The notes: a model not told the origin generated them from the sequence alone. A stretch of 64,000 nucleotides of DNA from Actinomadura craniellae (GCF_003289645.1 NZ_QLYX01000016.1:145550-209549); one strand, 5' to 3'; shown: positions 54,427-63,470, numbered from the stretch's first letter. Program-made: numbers and translations.

Positions 54427-55467
54427 TCACTGGCACCGCGCCCGGAGCCTGTCGAGGTACTCGAGACCGCCGAGGACACGATCCGTGTCCACGCCGAAGT
54501 CGATCAGGCAGGCGACCTCGTCGACACCGATGTCCCGTAGCCGCTCGACGATCTCCACACCGTCCTCGACGGTCCCGAACAGCCCGCCGGTGTCGAAGTA
54601 GCGGTCGAAGGAGCGATCGACCAGGAACTGGAGATCCGCGGGGTTCAGCCGCTCCAGGTCGACCCCGGGGAAGTGGGCGCTGGCCGCACGGGCGAAAAGG
54701 CCGATCGAGCTTCGCAGGTACGCGCTGAACGGCTCGCGGACCGCCTCGCGGACCTCGTCCCGGTCCGGGCCGAGGTAGGTGTGCAGCATGAGGGCCACCT
54801 GCCCGGACGGGGGCTGGCCGAGCCGGGGGGTGAACGCCTCCCGGTACACCGTGATCTTCTTGGCGAGTTCGTCCAGGTCCTGCCCCAGCAGGTGCGTCAG
54901 GACTCCCCCGCCGAGCCGGCCGGCCGCCTCGAAGGTTTCGGCGCTGCCCGCACTCGTCAGCCAGATGGGCAGCTCCGGCTGCACGGGCGGCGGGTAGATC
55001 GAGACCGTGCTCTCCGTCCCGGTACCGTCGGTGAGCGATACGGGCTCCTGCCGCCACAGCCGCCGGACGGTCTCGATCGTCTCCAGCACGACCTCCTTAC
55101 GGCGTGCGTAGGACTCCGGGCGGAGAGTGAAGTCGACGGCGTGCCAGCCCGACGCGAAGGAGACACCGGCCCTTCCGTCGGAGAGGTTGTCGACCACCGA
55201 CCATTCCTCGGCGATGCGTACCGGGTGGTGCAACGGGGCGACCACGCTGCCCGCCCGGATGGACACCCGCTCGGTCAGGGCCGCCAGGGCCGCGCCGGTG
55301 ACCGCGGGGTTGGGGAAGAGACCACCGAACTCATGGAAATGCCGCTCGGGGGTCCACACCGCCGAGAAGCCATGCGTGTCGGCGAACTTCGCCCCCTCGG
55401 TCAGCAGCCGGTAGCGATCCTTCTTGGCCTTTCCGGTATCAGCGAAGTAGAAGAGGCTGAAATCCAT
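54427..55467 (-). CDS. MupA/Atu3640-type LLM flavin-dependent monooxygenase
   Basis: A 346-aa luciferase-like monooxygenase using reduced FMN and O2. The N-terminus MDFSLFYFADTGK, FADTHGFSAVWTPERHFHEFGGLFPNPAVTGAALAALTERVSIRAGSVVAPLHHPVRIAEEWSVVDNLSDGRAGVSFASGWH matches the natural-product subgroup often embedded in NRPS/PKS modules. The ATG at 55467 has GAGG about nine bases upstream; the ORF extends three codons further. It probably oxidises a carrier-bound intermediate, with FMNH2 from the co-oriented reductase gene 102 bp upstream. N-hydroxylation, alpha-hydroxylation and Baeyer-Villiger chemistry are all conceivable. Confidence 0.9.
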   Translation of the reverse strand: MDFSLFYFADTGKAKKDRYRLLTEGAKFADTHGFSAVWTPERHFHEFGGLFPNPAVTGAALAALTERVSIRAGSVVAPLHHPVRIAEEWSVVDNLSDGRAGVSFASGWHAVDFTLRPESYARRKEVVLETIETVRRLWRQEPVSLTDGTGTESTVSIYPPPVQPELPIWLTSAGSAETFEAAGRLGGGVLTHLLGQDLDELAKKITVYREAFTPRLGQPPSGQVALMLHTYLGPDRDEVREAVREPFSAYLRSSIGLFARAASAHFPGVDLERLNPADLQFLVDRSFDRYFDTGGLFGTVEDGVEIVERLRDIGVDEVACLIDFGVDTDRVLGGLEYLDRLRARCQ

Positions 55468-55569
55468 TGGGCACACCTCACAACTAAGAGCGAAGAACAG
55501 CGGAATGTCCGACCCTGACGTTATTCACTACAGCACGAACTAAAACTTCCTGGCCTGCTCGGCGGTCTT

Positions 55570-56145
55570 TCAGGAGCCGCTGGCCGCAACGACTTGGACG
55601 ATAAGGTCGACGACCCGGGCCGAGCCATCGGCACGCCGGCCGGAATCGACCAGCTCAGGCCCAAGGCTGCGGAGGCGGCTCGCTTGGAAGACCAGTGGAG
55701 CGATCTCCGGGTTTGCCTGAGCCGCATGAACGCGGAGTAGAACGATCTGGTGGTCTCCGGCCGCCATCTCTCGTTCCACCGTGCATTCCATCCAGGCAGC
55801 GGCATTTTCTATCAAAATCGCGCCGGCCCGTGAGGTGTCCCACCGCACATCGGTGAACCTGTCCTTACCGTCACCGGACAACTGCCGGCACACGGTGCCC
55901 TGCCTCTCGCTGAGCACGCTGATCCCGAGCAAACCCGCGGACCGCAGTCTCGGCCAGGTCTTCGAGGTGTTGGACATACAGATCGAACTGAGCGGTGGAT
56001 CGAGCGACACCGAAGTGAAGGAACTCACCACCAGGCCGACGGGAACGCCGTCAACGGACCCGCAGACCGCCGCGACCCCGTCAGGAAAGCAACCGAATGT
56101 TCGCCGCAGGACAGTCGGGGTCAGTTCAGTACCGACGTGAATCAC
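55570..56145 (-). CDS. Flavin reductase-like FMN-binding protein
   Basis: A 191-aa flavin reductase domain: TVLRRTFGCFPDGVAAVCG (start), PVGLVVSSFTSVSLDPPLSSICMSNTSKTWPRLRSAG (FMN-binding core), GISVLSERQGTVCRQLSG, and HQIVLLRVHAAQ. It supplies reduced FMN to two-component monooxygenases. The GTG start has GAGAGGGG about four to eleven bases upstream. It is first in the operon with the LLM monooxygenase and lies behind a promoter with three SARP-type repeats. Confidence 0.9.
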   Translation of the reverse strand: MIHVGTELTPTVLRRTFGCFPDGVAAVCGSVDGVPVGLVVSSFTSVSLDPPLSSICMSNTSKTWPRLRSAGLLGISVLSERQGTVCRQLSGDGKDRFTDVRWDTSRAGAILIENAAAWMECTVEREMAAGDHQIVLLRVHAAQANPEIAPLVFQASRLRSLGPELVDSGRRADGSARVVDLIVQVVAASGS

Positions 56146-56207
56146 CGCGCCCCTCTCAATGCGTGAACAACGCTGGCCTTCCAGATCAGCACTCTAAAGG
56201 GCCACTC

Positions 56208-56236
56208 CCCTCGACCAACCCCTAGAGAACCCCTAC
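56208..56236 (-). promoter_or_regulatory. Triple SARP-type heptamer repeat upstream of the flavin reductase operon
   Basis: On the minus strand GTAGGGG (56236-56230), CTAGGGG (56225-56219) and TCGAGGG (56214-56208) start exactly 11 bp apart, one helical turn, as SARP activators require. A -10-like TAGAGT (56196-56191) follows 11 bp after the last repeat, and the flavin reductase start lies 45 bp further on. Confidence 0.65.
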
Positions 56237-56466
56237 TGGTCCGCATGTAACGGATCGTTGATCGCCCCTGACTCTGGCCCTTTCGCGAACCGACACGGCA
56301 GGTCGTGCAGGTGCTCTTACAGGGTGTGATCTCATCCAGGTAAGGGCTCCACCGACCGCCCGCACCGCGTCTTCGATGGGGCATGGTCCTGCCCGGACGG
56401 GACCACGCCCAATAGTCGACCCAGCACACGAGCAGGGCTTCGTCAACAGCCTGCGGAGAGCAAGCC

Positions 56467-56494
56467 GTAGGGGTGAGTAGGGGGGAGTTAGGGG
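56467..56494 (+). promoter_or_regulatory. Triple SARP-type heptamer repeat upstream of the thioesterase-NRPS operon
   Basis: GTAGGGG (56467), GTAGGGG (56477) and TTAGGGG (56488) repeat at 10 and 11 bp spacing on the plus strand. The word matches the first repeats of the divergent set. A weak -10 (TGCAAT, 56504-56509) lies about nine bases after the last repeat, and the thioesterase ATG is 21 bp beyond. The remaining gene-free sequence 56237-56466 shows no other signal. Confidence 0.6.
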
Positions 56495-56530
56495 TTACGC
56501 CGGTGCAATTCGGTCGGCACGATTACCGCC

Positions 56531-57403
56531 ATGTCGAATGCGCAGCCAGCGAGACCGTCATCCCCTGCACCGCCAATCGACAAGAAAATAACCAAATCCT
56601 TTTACGTGCACAGCCAGGTAGAAAAAGCCGAACTGGCCATCGCATCCGATTTCTTTGCGACCACGGGGCGGACCGTGGGCGCATTCACCGACCTGGTGCC
56701 CAGGCTGGAGGCGAACCTCACCGTATGGGAGACCCTGACGCCACCTGCCGGAACCGAGATCGGCATGACCGCCGACGACTATCTGGACCGCTGGCTGGCG
56801 GACGTCCGGGCGAGCGACCATGTCGTGCACACGGTGTTCGGTTTCTGCGTGGGCAGCGTGTTCGCGGCGGCGATGGCCGAGCAGGTCACCGCCCGGCAGG
56901 GTAGCGCTCCCCGGCTCATCCTCTTCGACCCGGAACGACCGCATGCCGCGCTGCTCCACCGGCACTACGGTGACGCGCTCCAAATCATCTCGATGGCGCT
57001 CTCCGACACCGAGATGAAGGCGGCGACACATGCCGGCGAAGCCGCCCTCGAAGAGTGTTCCGACCTGACCGGACTCGCCACACGGCTGAGCGCCGCACTG
57101 CTCGACATCGGCGACCCCGCTCTTCGCCGCGCCGGACTCGGCGAGCAGCGCCGGACCGAACTGCTGGGCACGTTCGGATCATTTCTCAACTATCTCGCCG
57201 CCTCGGCCGAGATAGACCCCGGCGATATCTGGCCGACCGCTACGGCGATCAGCTCCGCCACACCGCGTAATGGACTGAACGTGCTCCCCCCCGAGCAGCG
57301 CGCCGACGCCGTCGCACGCGAAATCCGCTTCGATCTGCAACACGCCGACCTGCTGCGCAGCGTTGACGTGGCCAAGACCGTGGATGAACTGCTGAGGACT
57401 TGA
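56531..57403 (+). CDS. Stand-alone thioesterase-like alpha/beta-hydrolase with Cys nucleophile
   Basis: A 290-aa protein of the thioesterase/alpha-beta hydrolase fold. The nucleophile elbow is GFCVGS (Cys106) where most thioesterases have Ser. LILFDPERP supplies the likely Asp133, and QHADLL the likely His271, in the family's order. It would act on the acyl chain of the adjacent NRPS carrier domain, by hydrolysis, transfer or ring closure. Its TGA overlaps the NRPS ATG (TGATG). No strong ribosome site precedes the ATG. The fold call is from motifs only; the N-terminal ~80 residues are divergent. Confidence 0.75.
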   Translation: MSNAQPARPSSPAPPIDKKITKSFYVHSQVEKAELAIASDFFATTGRTVGAFTDLVPRLEANLTVWETLTPPAGTEIGMTADDYLDRWLADVRASDHVVHTVFGFCVGSVFAAAMAEQVTARQGSAPRLILFDPERPHAALLHRHYGDALQIISMALSDTEMKAATHAGEAALEECSDLTGLATRLSAALLDIGDPALRRAGLGEQRRTELLGTFGSFLNYLAASAEIDPGDIWPTATAISSATPRNGLNVLPPEQRADAVAREIRFDLQHADLLRSVDVAKTVDELLRT

Positions 57404-60400
57404 TGCCTTCTTCCAGAGAACGCCTGCCCAGTCCAGCCCCCGGTATTTCGCGAGAACACACGACGGCGAGCGCAAAAGAAGAAGCCCTGTGGCTGTTGGA
57501 GACCCTGGTACCAGGGTGCGCCGCCAACAACGTTCCCTTCGCTCTTCAGATTGCCGGAGAGCTGCACATACCGGCGCTGGAACGGGCGCTGTCGGCTCTG
57601 CTGCGCCGTTACCCGGTACTCCGCACGGTCTACCGGGCGCACGACACCCGGTTGACCAAGACGACGCTGGAGCCCGACGAGTTCCCGGTCGAGATCGAGC
57701 GGCTCCACTCCTCGCACCCGTCGGTCGAAGCGGACCTCACCGCGTTCGTGGCCAGGCCGTTCAGCCTGGACGGGAGCCCCCTGCTGCGGGCCGGTCTGCT
57801 CCCCCGCGAGGACGGCGCCTATTTCTGTGTCGCCGTCCATCACCTCAACTTCGACGTGGCCTCGGCGACGATCTTCATTGAGGATTTCGCCGCCGCGTAC
57901 GAGAACGAGGTCACCGGCAGCCCGTCCCCGCCCGGGGACGGTCCGGTCGACCCGCTCGTCGAGGCGGAGCCCCGGCCGGAGAGCCTGTCCTTCTGGCACG
58001 AGCAGCTGGCCGGCTTCGACCCGGACGGCTCCGACCTGTGGTGCGGAGTTTCGGAGATCCCCCAGCCGACCCTGCTGGGCGAGCAGATCACGTACCGGCT
58101 GTCGCCCGCGGTGAAGAAGAGCGTCCAGCGAGCGCAGAAGGATCTGCGGTCCCCCGAAGCGGTCATCCTTCTCGCCGCGTACTGCCTGCTTCTCGACGGG
58201 CACGGCGCGGGCCCGGACGTCGTGGTCGGCTCTCCCGTCAACGTGCGGCCCCAGGGCGCGGAGCGCGCGATCGGGTACCACGTCAACTTCATCCCGCTGC
58301 GCGTCCGGGTGGACAGGGCGATGAGCGTCCGTGACCTGGTGCTCCGTACCAGGGATGTCTTCTTCAACTCGCTTCTGCACGCCGACGTCCCGGTCGACGC
58401 CCTGACGCGCGCGCTGCCGAGATCCGCCTTCGCCCGGCGCGCCATGCTCTTCCGGCACGTGTTCAACTACCTGCCGGACTTCGAACTGCCGGAGTTCGTC
58501 ATCGCAGATCGTCCGGCCCGGACGCTGATGGTGGAGAACGGTTACAGCAAGTTCGACATCGAGTTCTTCGTCATGTCGTCCGGCGAGGACCTCCGGGTGC
58601 GCATCGTCTACCGGCCGGAGATCCTCGGCCGGTCCGACGTCGAGCTCATGCTGGAGCGCTACGAGGCACTGCTGCTTTCCCTGACCGCGGAAGCGGACCG
58701 GCCGGTACGCGAGATCCCCCTGTGGGGCGAGCGGGACCGGACCGTGATCGAGACGGCGAACAGGACGGCGGCCCAGGTCCTCCCCGCCTCCGTGCTGGAG
58801 GCGTTCCACGGACACGTCGAAGCCTCGCCCGACGCGGTCGCGATCGAGGACGGCGAGCGGACGGTCACCTATCGAGGCCTGTGGGAATCGGCGTGCGCCG
58901 TCACGGACATGCTCAGGGAGAACCGCGTCGATCCCGGCGACGTGGTCGCGGTGGCGGTCAAGCGCAGTCCCGAACTCGCGGCCTCCGTGCTCGGCATCTG
59001 GCTCGCGGGCGCGACCTACCTGCCCATCGACCCCGATCACCCCGCGCAACGCGTCAGCTACCAGCTTTCGGACTCCGGCACCAGGGTGGTCCTCGCCGGA
59101 ACCGAGATGGCGGGACACCTCGGCGACGGGCTCACCGTGCTCCCGCCGGATCCCGTCGCCGGCGAGACCGCGGCGCGCCGGCTCGGCGACTTCCCGGCCG
59201 ATTCCACCGGGCGCGCCTACCTCATCTACACCTCGGGATCGACGGGACGGCCGAAGGGCACGCTCGTCACCCACCCGGGCCTGGCCAACGCGGTGGCCCA
59301 CTTCACCGAGGAACTCGGCGTCGGCTCCGGCGACTCGATGCTGTGGCTGACGACGTTCGCGTTCGACATCTCCGGCCTCGAACTGTTCGTCCCGCTCTTT
59401 TCCGGTGGGCGGGCGGTGGTCGCCCCCGACGAGGCCAGGGTGAACGGCGGGCTGCTGCACGATCTCATCGAGCGGCATGACGTCCAGGTCATCCAGGCGA
59501 CGCCGACCACGTGGCGGATCGTCCTGGGGGACGGAGCCGGGATCCTCCGCGGCCGGAAGGTGCTCTGCGGCGGAGAGACCCTGCCGGTCACGCTGGCGCA
59601 GCAACTCGTCGCGACGGGCTGCGACCTCCACCACGTGTACGGGCCCACCGAATCCACCATCTGGTCGACGTCCGGGACGGTGACCGGCCGTCCCGGCGCA
59701 CGGCTCGACGTCGGCCGGCCCATCCGCAACACACAGATCATGGTCATGGACCCCGACGGGCGAGAGCTTCCCCTCGGCGTCAGCGGTGAACTGTGCGTCG
59801 CCGGCCATGGCGTCGCCGAGGGCTACCACAACAGGACCGAGCTGACGGCGGACCGGTTCCGCGATCACGCGGTGCACGGCCGTTACTACCGCACCGGGGA
59901 CACGGCCAGGTGGCGCACGGACGGCACCCTGGAACTCCTCGGCCGGAGCGACCGGCAGATCAAGCTCCGCGGAAACCGGATCGAACTCGGCGAGATCGAA
60001 GCCACTCTGCTCCAGCACCCCGAGGTGAAGGCGGCCGCGGTGATCGTTCTCGGTGACCCGAGCGCGGACGCCAAACTCATCGCCTTCGTCGAGGCCGCGG
60101 GTGGCTCGCTGTCGGTCGACGACCTCTGGGAGCAGGCGCGTACCAGCCTCTCCCGCTCCATGGTGCCCCAGGAGTTCGTCGTCGTGGACGCGCTGCCGAC
60201 CAACGCCAACGAGAAAGTCGACTACCCGGCGCTCACGGCGATGGCCGCCGAGCGCGGCACCGAAACCCGCGCACCGCGAGAGCCGGGTTCGCACGAATCC
60301 GATGAACTGCTCGCGACCCTCATCACGCTCTGGAGCGGACTACTCGAACGCGAGGACGTGACGGCGGACACGAACTTCTTCACCAGCGGCGGCGATTCGC

Positions 60401-60594
60401 TGCGCGGCGCCCTGCTGGGGCAGCGGCTCGAAGACGGCACCGGCATCTACGTCCCGCTGGCGGAACTGTTCGAGAATCCGACACCTCGGAATCTCGCCGC
60501 CTGGATCCGCGCCGCGAACGGCGACCAGGAGGCCGCCCCGGTCGGAACACCGGCGACGAGCGCTGAACATGACCCGCGAACACCGATTTCTTGA
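57403..60594 (+). CDS. Single-module NRPS (condensation-adenylation-thiolation), predicted glycine-activating
   Basis: A 1063-aa protein. The C domain (about 20-450) has an intact HHLNFD (146-151). The A domain (about 475-960) shows YTSGSTGRPKG, FDISGLELFVPL, VYGPTESTIW, YRTGDTARW, LGRSDRQIKLRGNRIELGEIE and NEKVDY. The T domain has FFTSGGDSLRG with the phosphopantetheine Ser near 998. Read against the GrsA frame, the pocket is D-I-L-Q-L-G-V-I-W-K, one change from the well-known glycine code ending L-I-W-K. There is no integral thioesterase; the preceding gene provides one. The partner donating the acyl group to the C domain is not in the window. ATG 57403 is used; the TTG just before it is less likely. 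Confidence 0.92.
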   Translation: MPSSRERLPSPAPGISREHTTASAKEEALWLLETLVPGCAANNVPFALQIAGELHIPALERALSALLRRYPVLRTVYRAHDTRLTKTTLEPDEFPVEIERLHSSHPSVEADLTAFVARPFSLDGSPLLRAGLLPREDGAYFCVAVHHLNFDVASATIFIEDFAAAYENEVTGSPSPPGDGPVDPLVEAEPRPESLSFWHEQLAGFDPDGSDLWCGVSEIPQPTLLGEQITYRLSPAVKKSVQRAQKDLRSPEAVILLAAYCLLLDGHGAGPDVVVGSPVNVRPQGAERAIGYHVNFIPLRVRVDRAMSVRDLVLRTRDVFFNSLLHADVPVDALTRALPRSAFARRAMLFRHVFNYLPDFELPEFVIADRPARTLMVENGYSKFDIEFFVMSSGEDLRVRIVYRPEILGRSDVELMLERYEALLLSLTAEADRPVREIPLWGERDRTVIETANRTAAQVLPASVLEAFHGHVEASPDAVAIEDGERTVTYRGLWESACAVTDMLRENRVDPGDVVAVAVKRSPELAASVLGIWLAGATYLPIDPDHPAQRVSYQLSDSGTRVVLAGTEMAGHLGDGLTVLPPDPVAGETAARRLGDFPADSTGRAYLIYTSGSTGRPKGTLVTHPGLANAVAHFTEELGVGSGDSMLWLTTFAFDISGLELFVPLFSGGRAVVAPDEARVNGGLLHDLIERHDVQVIQATPTTWRIVLGDGAGILRGRKVLCGGETLPVTLAQQLVATGCDLHHVYGPTESTIWSTSGTVTGRPGARLDVGRPIRNTQIMVMDPDGRELPLGVSGELCVAGHGVAEGYHNRTELTADRFRDHAVHGRYYRTGDTARWRTDGTLELLGRSDRQIKLRGNRIELGEIEATLLQHPEVKAAAVIVLGDPSADAKLIAFVEAAGGSLSVDDLWEQARTSLSRSMVPQEFVVVDALPTNANEKVDYPALTAMAAERGTETRAPREPGSHESDELLATLITLWSGLLEREDVTADTNFFTSGGDSLRGALLGQRLEDGTGIYVPLAELFENPTPRNLAAWIRAANGDQEAAPVGTPATSAEHDPRTPIS

Positions 60595-60608
60595 GACGGA
60601 GCGAAACG

Positions 60609-61376
60609 GTGCGGTATGAGGTGCTGGGGCCTCTTCGAATTGTCGACGAACACGGCGGTTCCTTCATCAGCGGACGCAAGATCGAGACAGTGCTGGCCGT
60701 ACTGCTCGTCCGGGCGGGCGGGGTGGTGACCTTCGACCAGCTCATGGCCGAGATCTGGGGGGACACCCCGCCACGGCGCGCGTCGGCCGCGATCTACGTC
60801 TACATCTCCCAACTGCGCAAACACCTGAAACGGCCCGGCAGGTCGAGCAGCGAGATCATCACGCGCGCGCCCGGTTACGTCCTGCAGCTGGGCTCCGACG
60901 AATTGGACGCGAACTCGTTCATCCGGCTGGTGAACACCGGCCGCGAGCATTCCAGAGAAGGGCGCCACCGGGAGGCCTCACGCTGCTTCCAAAGCGCACT
61001 GGACCTGTGGCACGGGCCCGTACTCGGAGATCTCCGTGGTGGGGGTTCGATCATCGAGGGCTTCGCGACCTGGCTGGAGGAGGTGCGCCTGGAATGCACC
61101 GAGATGCTGATGGACTCCTATCTCCAACTCGGTGACCATCGACGGCTCGTGGGCCAGCTGTATTCGCTCGCCTCGGAATATCCGCTCAACGAGGCGTTCT
61201 ATCGCCAGCTCATGCTCGCGCTCTATCGTTCCGAGCGCCAGGCCGACGCACTGGAGGTCTACCAGTCGGCCCGTAAAGTGCTCAAGAGCCAGCTGGGATT
61301 GGACCCATGCCGCGGGCTTCAAGATCTCCAACGAGCCATACTTCTGGCGGACGACCAGCTCGAAACCACGGGCTGA
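60609..61376 (+). CDS. SARP family transcriptional activator
   Basis: A 255-aa AfsR/DnrI/RedD-type activator. The OmpR-like winged helix is VRYEVLGPLRIVDEHGG...FDQLMAEIWGDTPPRRASAAIYVYISQLRKHL and RAPGYVLQLGSDELD; the bacterial transcriptional activation domain follows to QLGLDPCRGLQDLQRAIL. GTG 60609 is chosen because GGAG lies seven bases upstream and family members begin with this strand. It follows the NRPS stop by 14 bp and should be in the same operon, forming a positive loop through the heptamer repeats at 56208-56494. Confidence 0.93.
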   Translation: MRYEVLGPLRIVDEHGGSFISGRKIETVLAVLLVRAGGVVTFDQLMAEIWGDTPPRRASAAIYVYISQLRKHLKRPGRSSSEIITRAPGYVLQLGSDELDANSFIRLVNTGREHSREGRHREASRCFQSALDLWHGPVLGDLRGGGSIIEGFATWLEEVRLECTEMLMDSYLQLGDHRRLVGQLYSLASEYPLNEAFYRQLMLALYRSERQADALEVYQSARKVLKSQLGLDPCRGLQDLQRAILLADDQLETTG

Positions 61377-61419
61377 GGACATAATAACAACGGCTCGCCC
61401 CCTCCTCCCTGGAGCATGC

Positions 61420-62592
61420 ATGTATCGGCGCCTTCTTCCGCTTATGCTTGCCACATTCGCCATCGGAACCGACAGCTTCGTGATCGCCGGAATTCTTCCC
61501 CAGGTCGCGCAGTCTCTGGAAGTCAGCGTCGGATCCGCCGGCCAGCTCGTGACGGCCTACGCATTGACCTATGCGCTGCTCTCACCGGTCGTCGCGGTTG
61601 TGGCCGCCCGCTGGTCGCGTGACCGTCTGCTCCTGGTGGGCCTGAGCCTTTTCGTCATCGCCAACATCGGTACCGCCCTCGCCCCCACCTTCGGCCTGGT
61701 GATCCTCTGCCGGATCCTGGCCGGGCTCGGCGGCGCCGCCGTCACCCCCGTGGCCGTCGCCACCGGAGCGTCGCTGGTGCCGGAAGAACGGCGCGGAACG
61801 GCTCTGGCGGTCGTCGGTGGAGGCATCGCGGTCTCCTCCGCGCTGGGTGTTCCGCTCGGCGCGGTGATCGGCAGCCTGAGCGACTGGCACGCCACGATGT
61901 GGTTCGTCGCGGCTCTCGGGGTCGTCGCCGCCATCGGGATCATCGCCTTGGTGCCCAACCGTCCCGCTCCCCCGCCGATCGGGTTGCGTCAGCGTCTCGC
62001 CCCGATCGGCAACAGCCGGATCGCGCTCACCCTGGCCACCACGTTGTTCGCCTTCACCGGCAACTTCATCCTGAACACGTACGTGAGCCAGACGTTCATG
62101 GGGGCGACCGGCGGCCACGGCACCACCCTGGCGCTGCTGCTCTTCCTGGCAGGTGCGGCCGGCGTCGTCGGGAACCTCGGCTCCGGCCCGCTGACCGACC
62201 GCTGGGGCAACCGCACGGTCTTCAACATCGCCGCCGCCATCACGATGGTCGACTTCGCGCTGACCCCCTGGACGGGCGAGTATCTGGCCGCGGCCGTCTT
62301 CGCCGTGCTCGTCTGGGGCGTCGCGGGCATGGCGCAACTCGTTCCCCAGCAGGACCGGCTCATCGGGATCTCACCCGAGTCCGCCCCCCTCGCCATCGCG
62401 TTGAACAGTTCGGTCGTCTTCATCGGCGCGTCGCTCTCCGGAGTGATCGGCGCCGTGGGCCTCAACCTCGTCGGCGCCCGCTATCTCGGCGTGATCGGCG
62501 CGGTGCTCTTCGCGGTCTCGCTGGTCTTCGCCCACCTCGCCTACCTCTCCATCAAGCGAGCCCAGCCCCTGCCCCAGGTCGTGAAGCCGTAG
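61420..62592 (+). CDS. MFS transporter (DHA1-type drug exporter)
   Basis: A 390-aa protein with about twelve hydrophobic segments. TFAIGTDSFVIAGILPQVAQSL opens TM1 as in Cmx/AraJ-type exporters, RWSRDRLLLVGL is the inter-TM2/3 loop, and RILAGLGGAAVTPVA lies in TM4. GGAG lies five bases before the ATG. It is last in the thioesterase-NRPS-SARP operon and is the likely export and self-resistance pump for the cluster product. Its final codons lie inside a direct repeat copied 67 bp downstream. Confidence 0.9.
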   Translation: MYRRLLPLMLATFAIGTDSFVIAGILPQVAQSLEVSVGSAGQLVTAYALTYALLSPVVAVVAARWSRDRLLLVGLSLFVIANIGTALAPTFGLVILCRILAGLGGAAVTPVAVATGASLVPEERRGTALAVVGGGIAVSSALGVPLGAVIGSLSDWHATMWFVAALGVVAAIGIIALVPNRPAPPPIGLRQRLAPIGNSRIALTLATTLFAFTGNFILNTYVSQTFMGATGGHGTTLALLLFLAGAAGVVGNLGSGPLTDRWGNRTVFNIAAAITMVDFALTPWTGEYLAAAVFAVLVWGVAGMAQLVPQQDRLIGISPESAPLAIALNSSVVFIGASLSGVIGAVGLNLVGARYLGVIGAVLFAVSLVFAHLAYLSIKRAQPLPQVVKP

Positions 62593-62675
62593 GAAGGCCC
62601 CAAGGTCGCCGACCACCGGGAGGACAGCAGTCCCCGTCTGGTAGGTCGTGAAGCCGTAGGAAGGGCCCAAGGCCG
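62576..62675. repeat. 33-bp direct repeat across the MFS gene end
   Basis: Positions 62576-62608 and 62643-62675 are near identical (three mismatches), each containing GTCGTGAAGCCGTAGGAAGG. The first copy includes the MFS stop codon. This is a local duplication immediately before the decayed transposase and may record an insertion/excision event. Confidence 0.75.
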
Positions 62676-62687
62676 AACCGACGGAAC

Positions 62688-62727
62688 GGCCGGCTCGGTG
62701 CCGGTGGCCCCGGCCGCCGAGCCGGCC
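62688..62727. terminator. GC-rich hairpin downstream of the cluster operon
   Basis: GGCCGGCTCGG (62688-62698) and CCGAGCCGGCC (62717-62727) form a perfect 11-bp stem with an 18-base loop, about 95 bp after the MFS stop. No T-tract follows. It is the best terminator candidate for the operon; an IS-end structure is the alternative. Confidence 0.5.
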
Positions 62728-62849
62728 GCACCTCGCGTCGCCACGGCGCGACCGGCTCATCATGCGGGGCGGCCCGGCGTTCCACCCGGTCAAGCAACCG
62801 CGGCCTGCCGCCGCGCCGGCACGTGCTTTTCGGCGACGCCGGAGACGGC

Positions 62850-63470
62850 CCCCCGGAATCAAGGCCACGATCGCCGCGGTCCCGAAGCCGCGTGGACGGT
62901 GATCCGGTACCCGGACGCCGTCCGAGGCCGGAAATACGGGCGCTGGATCCCTGCGGACGAGGTCGCCGAAACCGCCCACACCGTGTTCACATCGTTCACC
63001 TCCAGCGATGACCGCCCGCCGCATCGTCCGCCGGGCCAAGCGCCTCGTCCCCCGGGCAGCCGGCGGCAGGAGTGGCCGTTCCGGCTCCGGCGCCGCCCCG
63101 CGAACTTCACCGGCAGCCAGCCGGCCGAGGCGCGGCAACCACACTGGCGCGATCGAGCAGACCTTCACCGCCCCGGCCAGCACCCCCCGGCGCACCTGCC
63201 CTCAGGGGCCTCGGCCACCAACCCGGCCTGGCCCACCTGCGCCGCCATCACCCACGACCTGCTGCGCCCGGCCAGATGCCCGGCCTCGGCGTTCCACACC
63301 GAAGTGCGCTGCGCGACTTCGCGTCGCCACCCGGTCAGCACCCCGGCCCGGCTCGTCGCCACGGCCGTACCGGACGAGCAGGACACCTCATCCCGCGCCT
63401 GTCCGAGCACCGGTCCTGGGCATCCGCCCGGCCCGTACTCTTCGGCACCTTCCCCGCGCCACCGGCGGCA
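62850..63470 (+). pseudogene. Decayed IS1380-type transposase
   Basis: Fragments in all three forward frames line up in order with IS1380-family transposases: AAWTVIRYPDAVRGRKYGRW and WIPADEVAETAHTVFTSF (62885-63000), MTARRIVRRAKRL (63008 on), HLPSGASATNPAW and CAAITHDLLRPA with RRHPVSTPARLVATA (63190-63370), then HLIPRLSEHRSWASARPVLF (63385-63455). At least three frameshifts separate them and the N-terminal half is missing, so the element is dead. The IS ends were not recognised. Confidence 0.7.
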
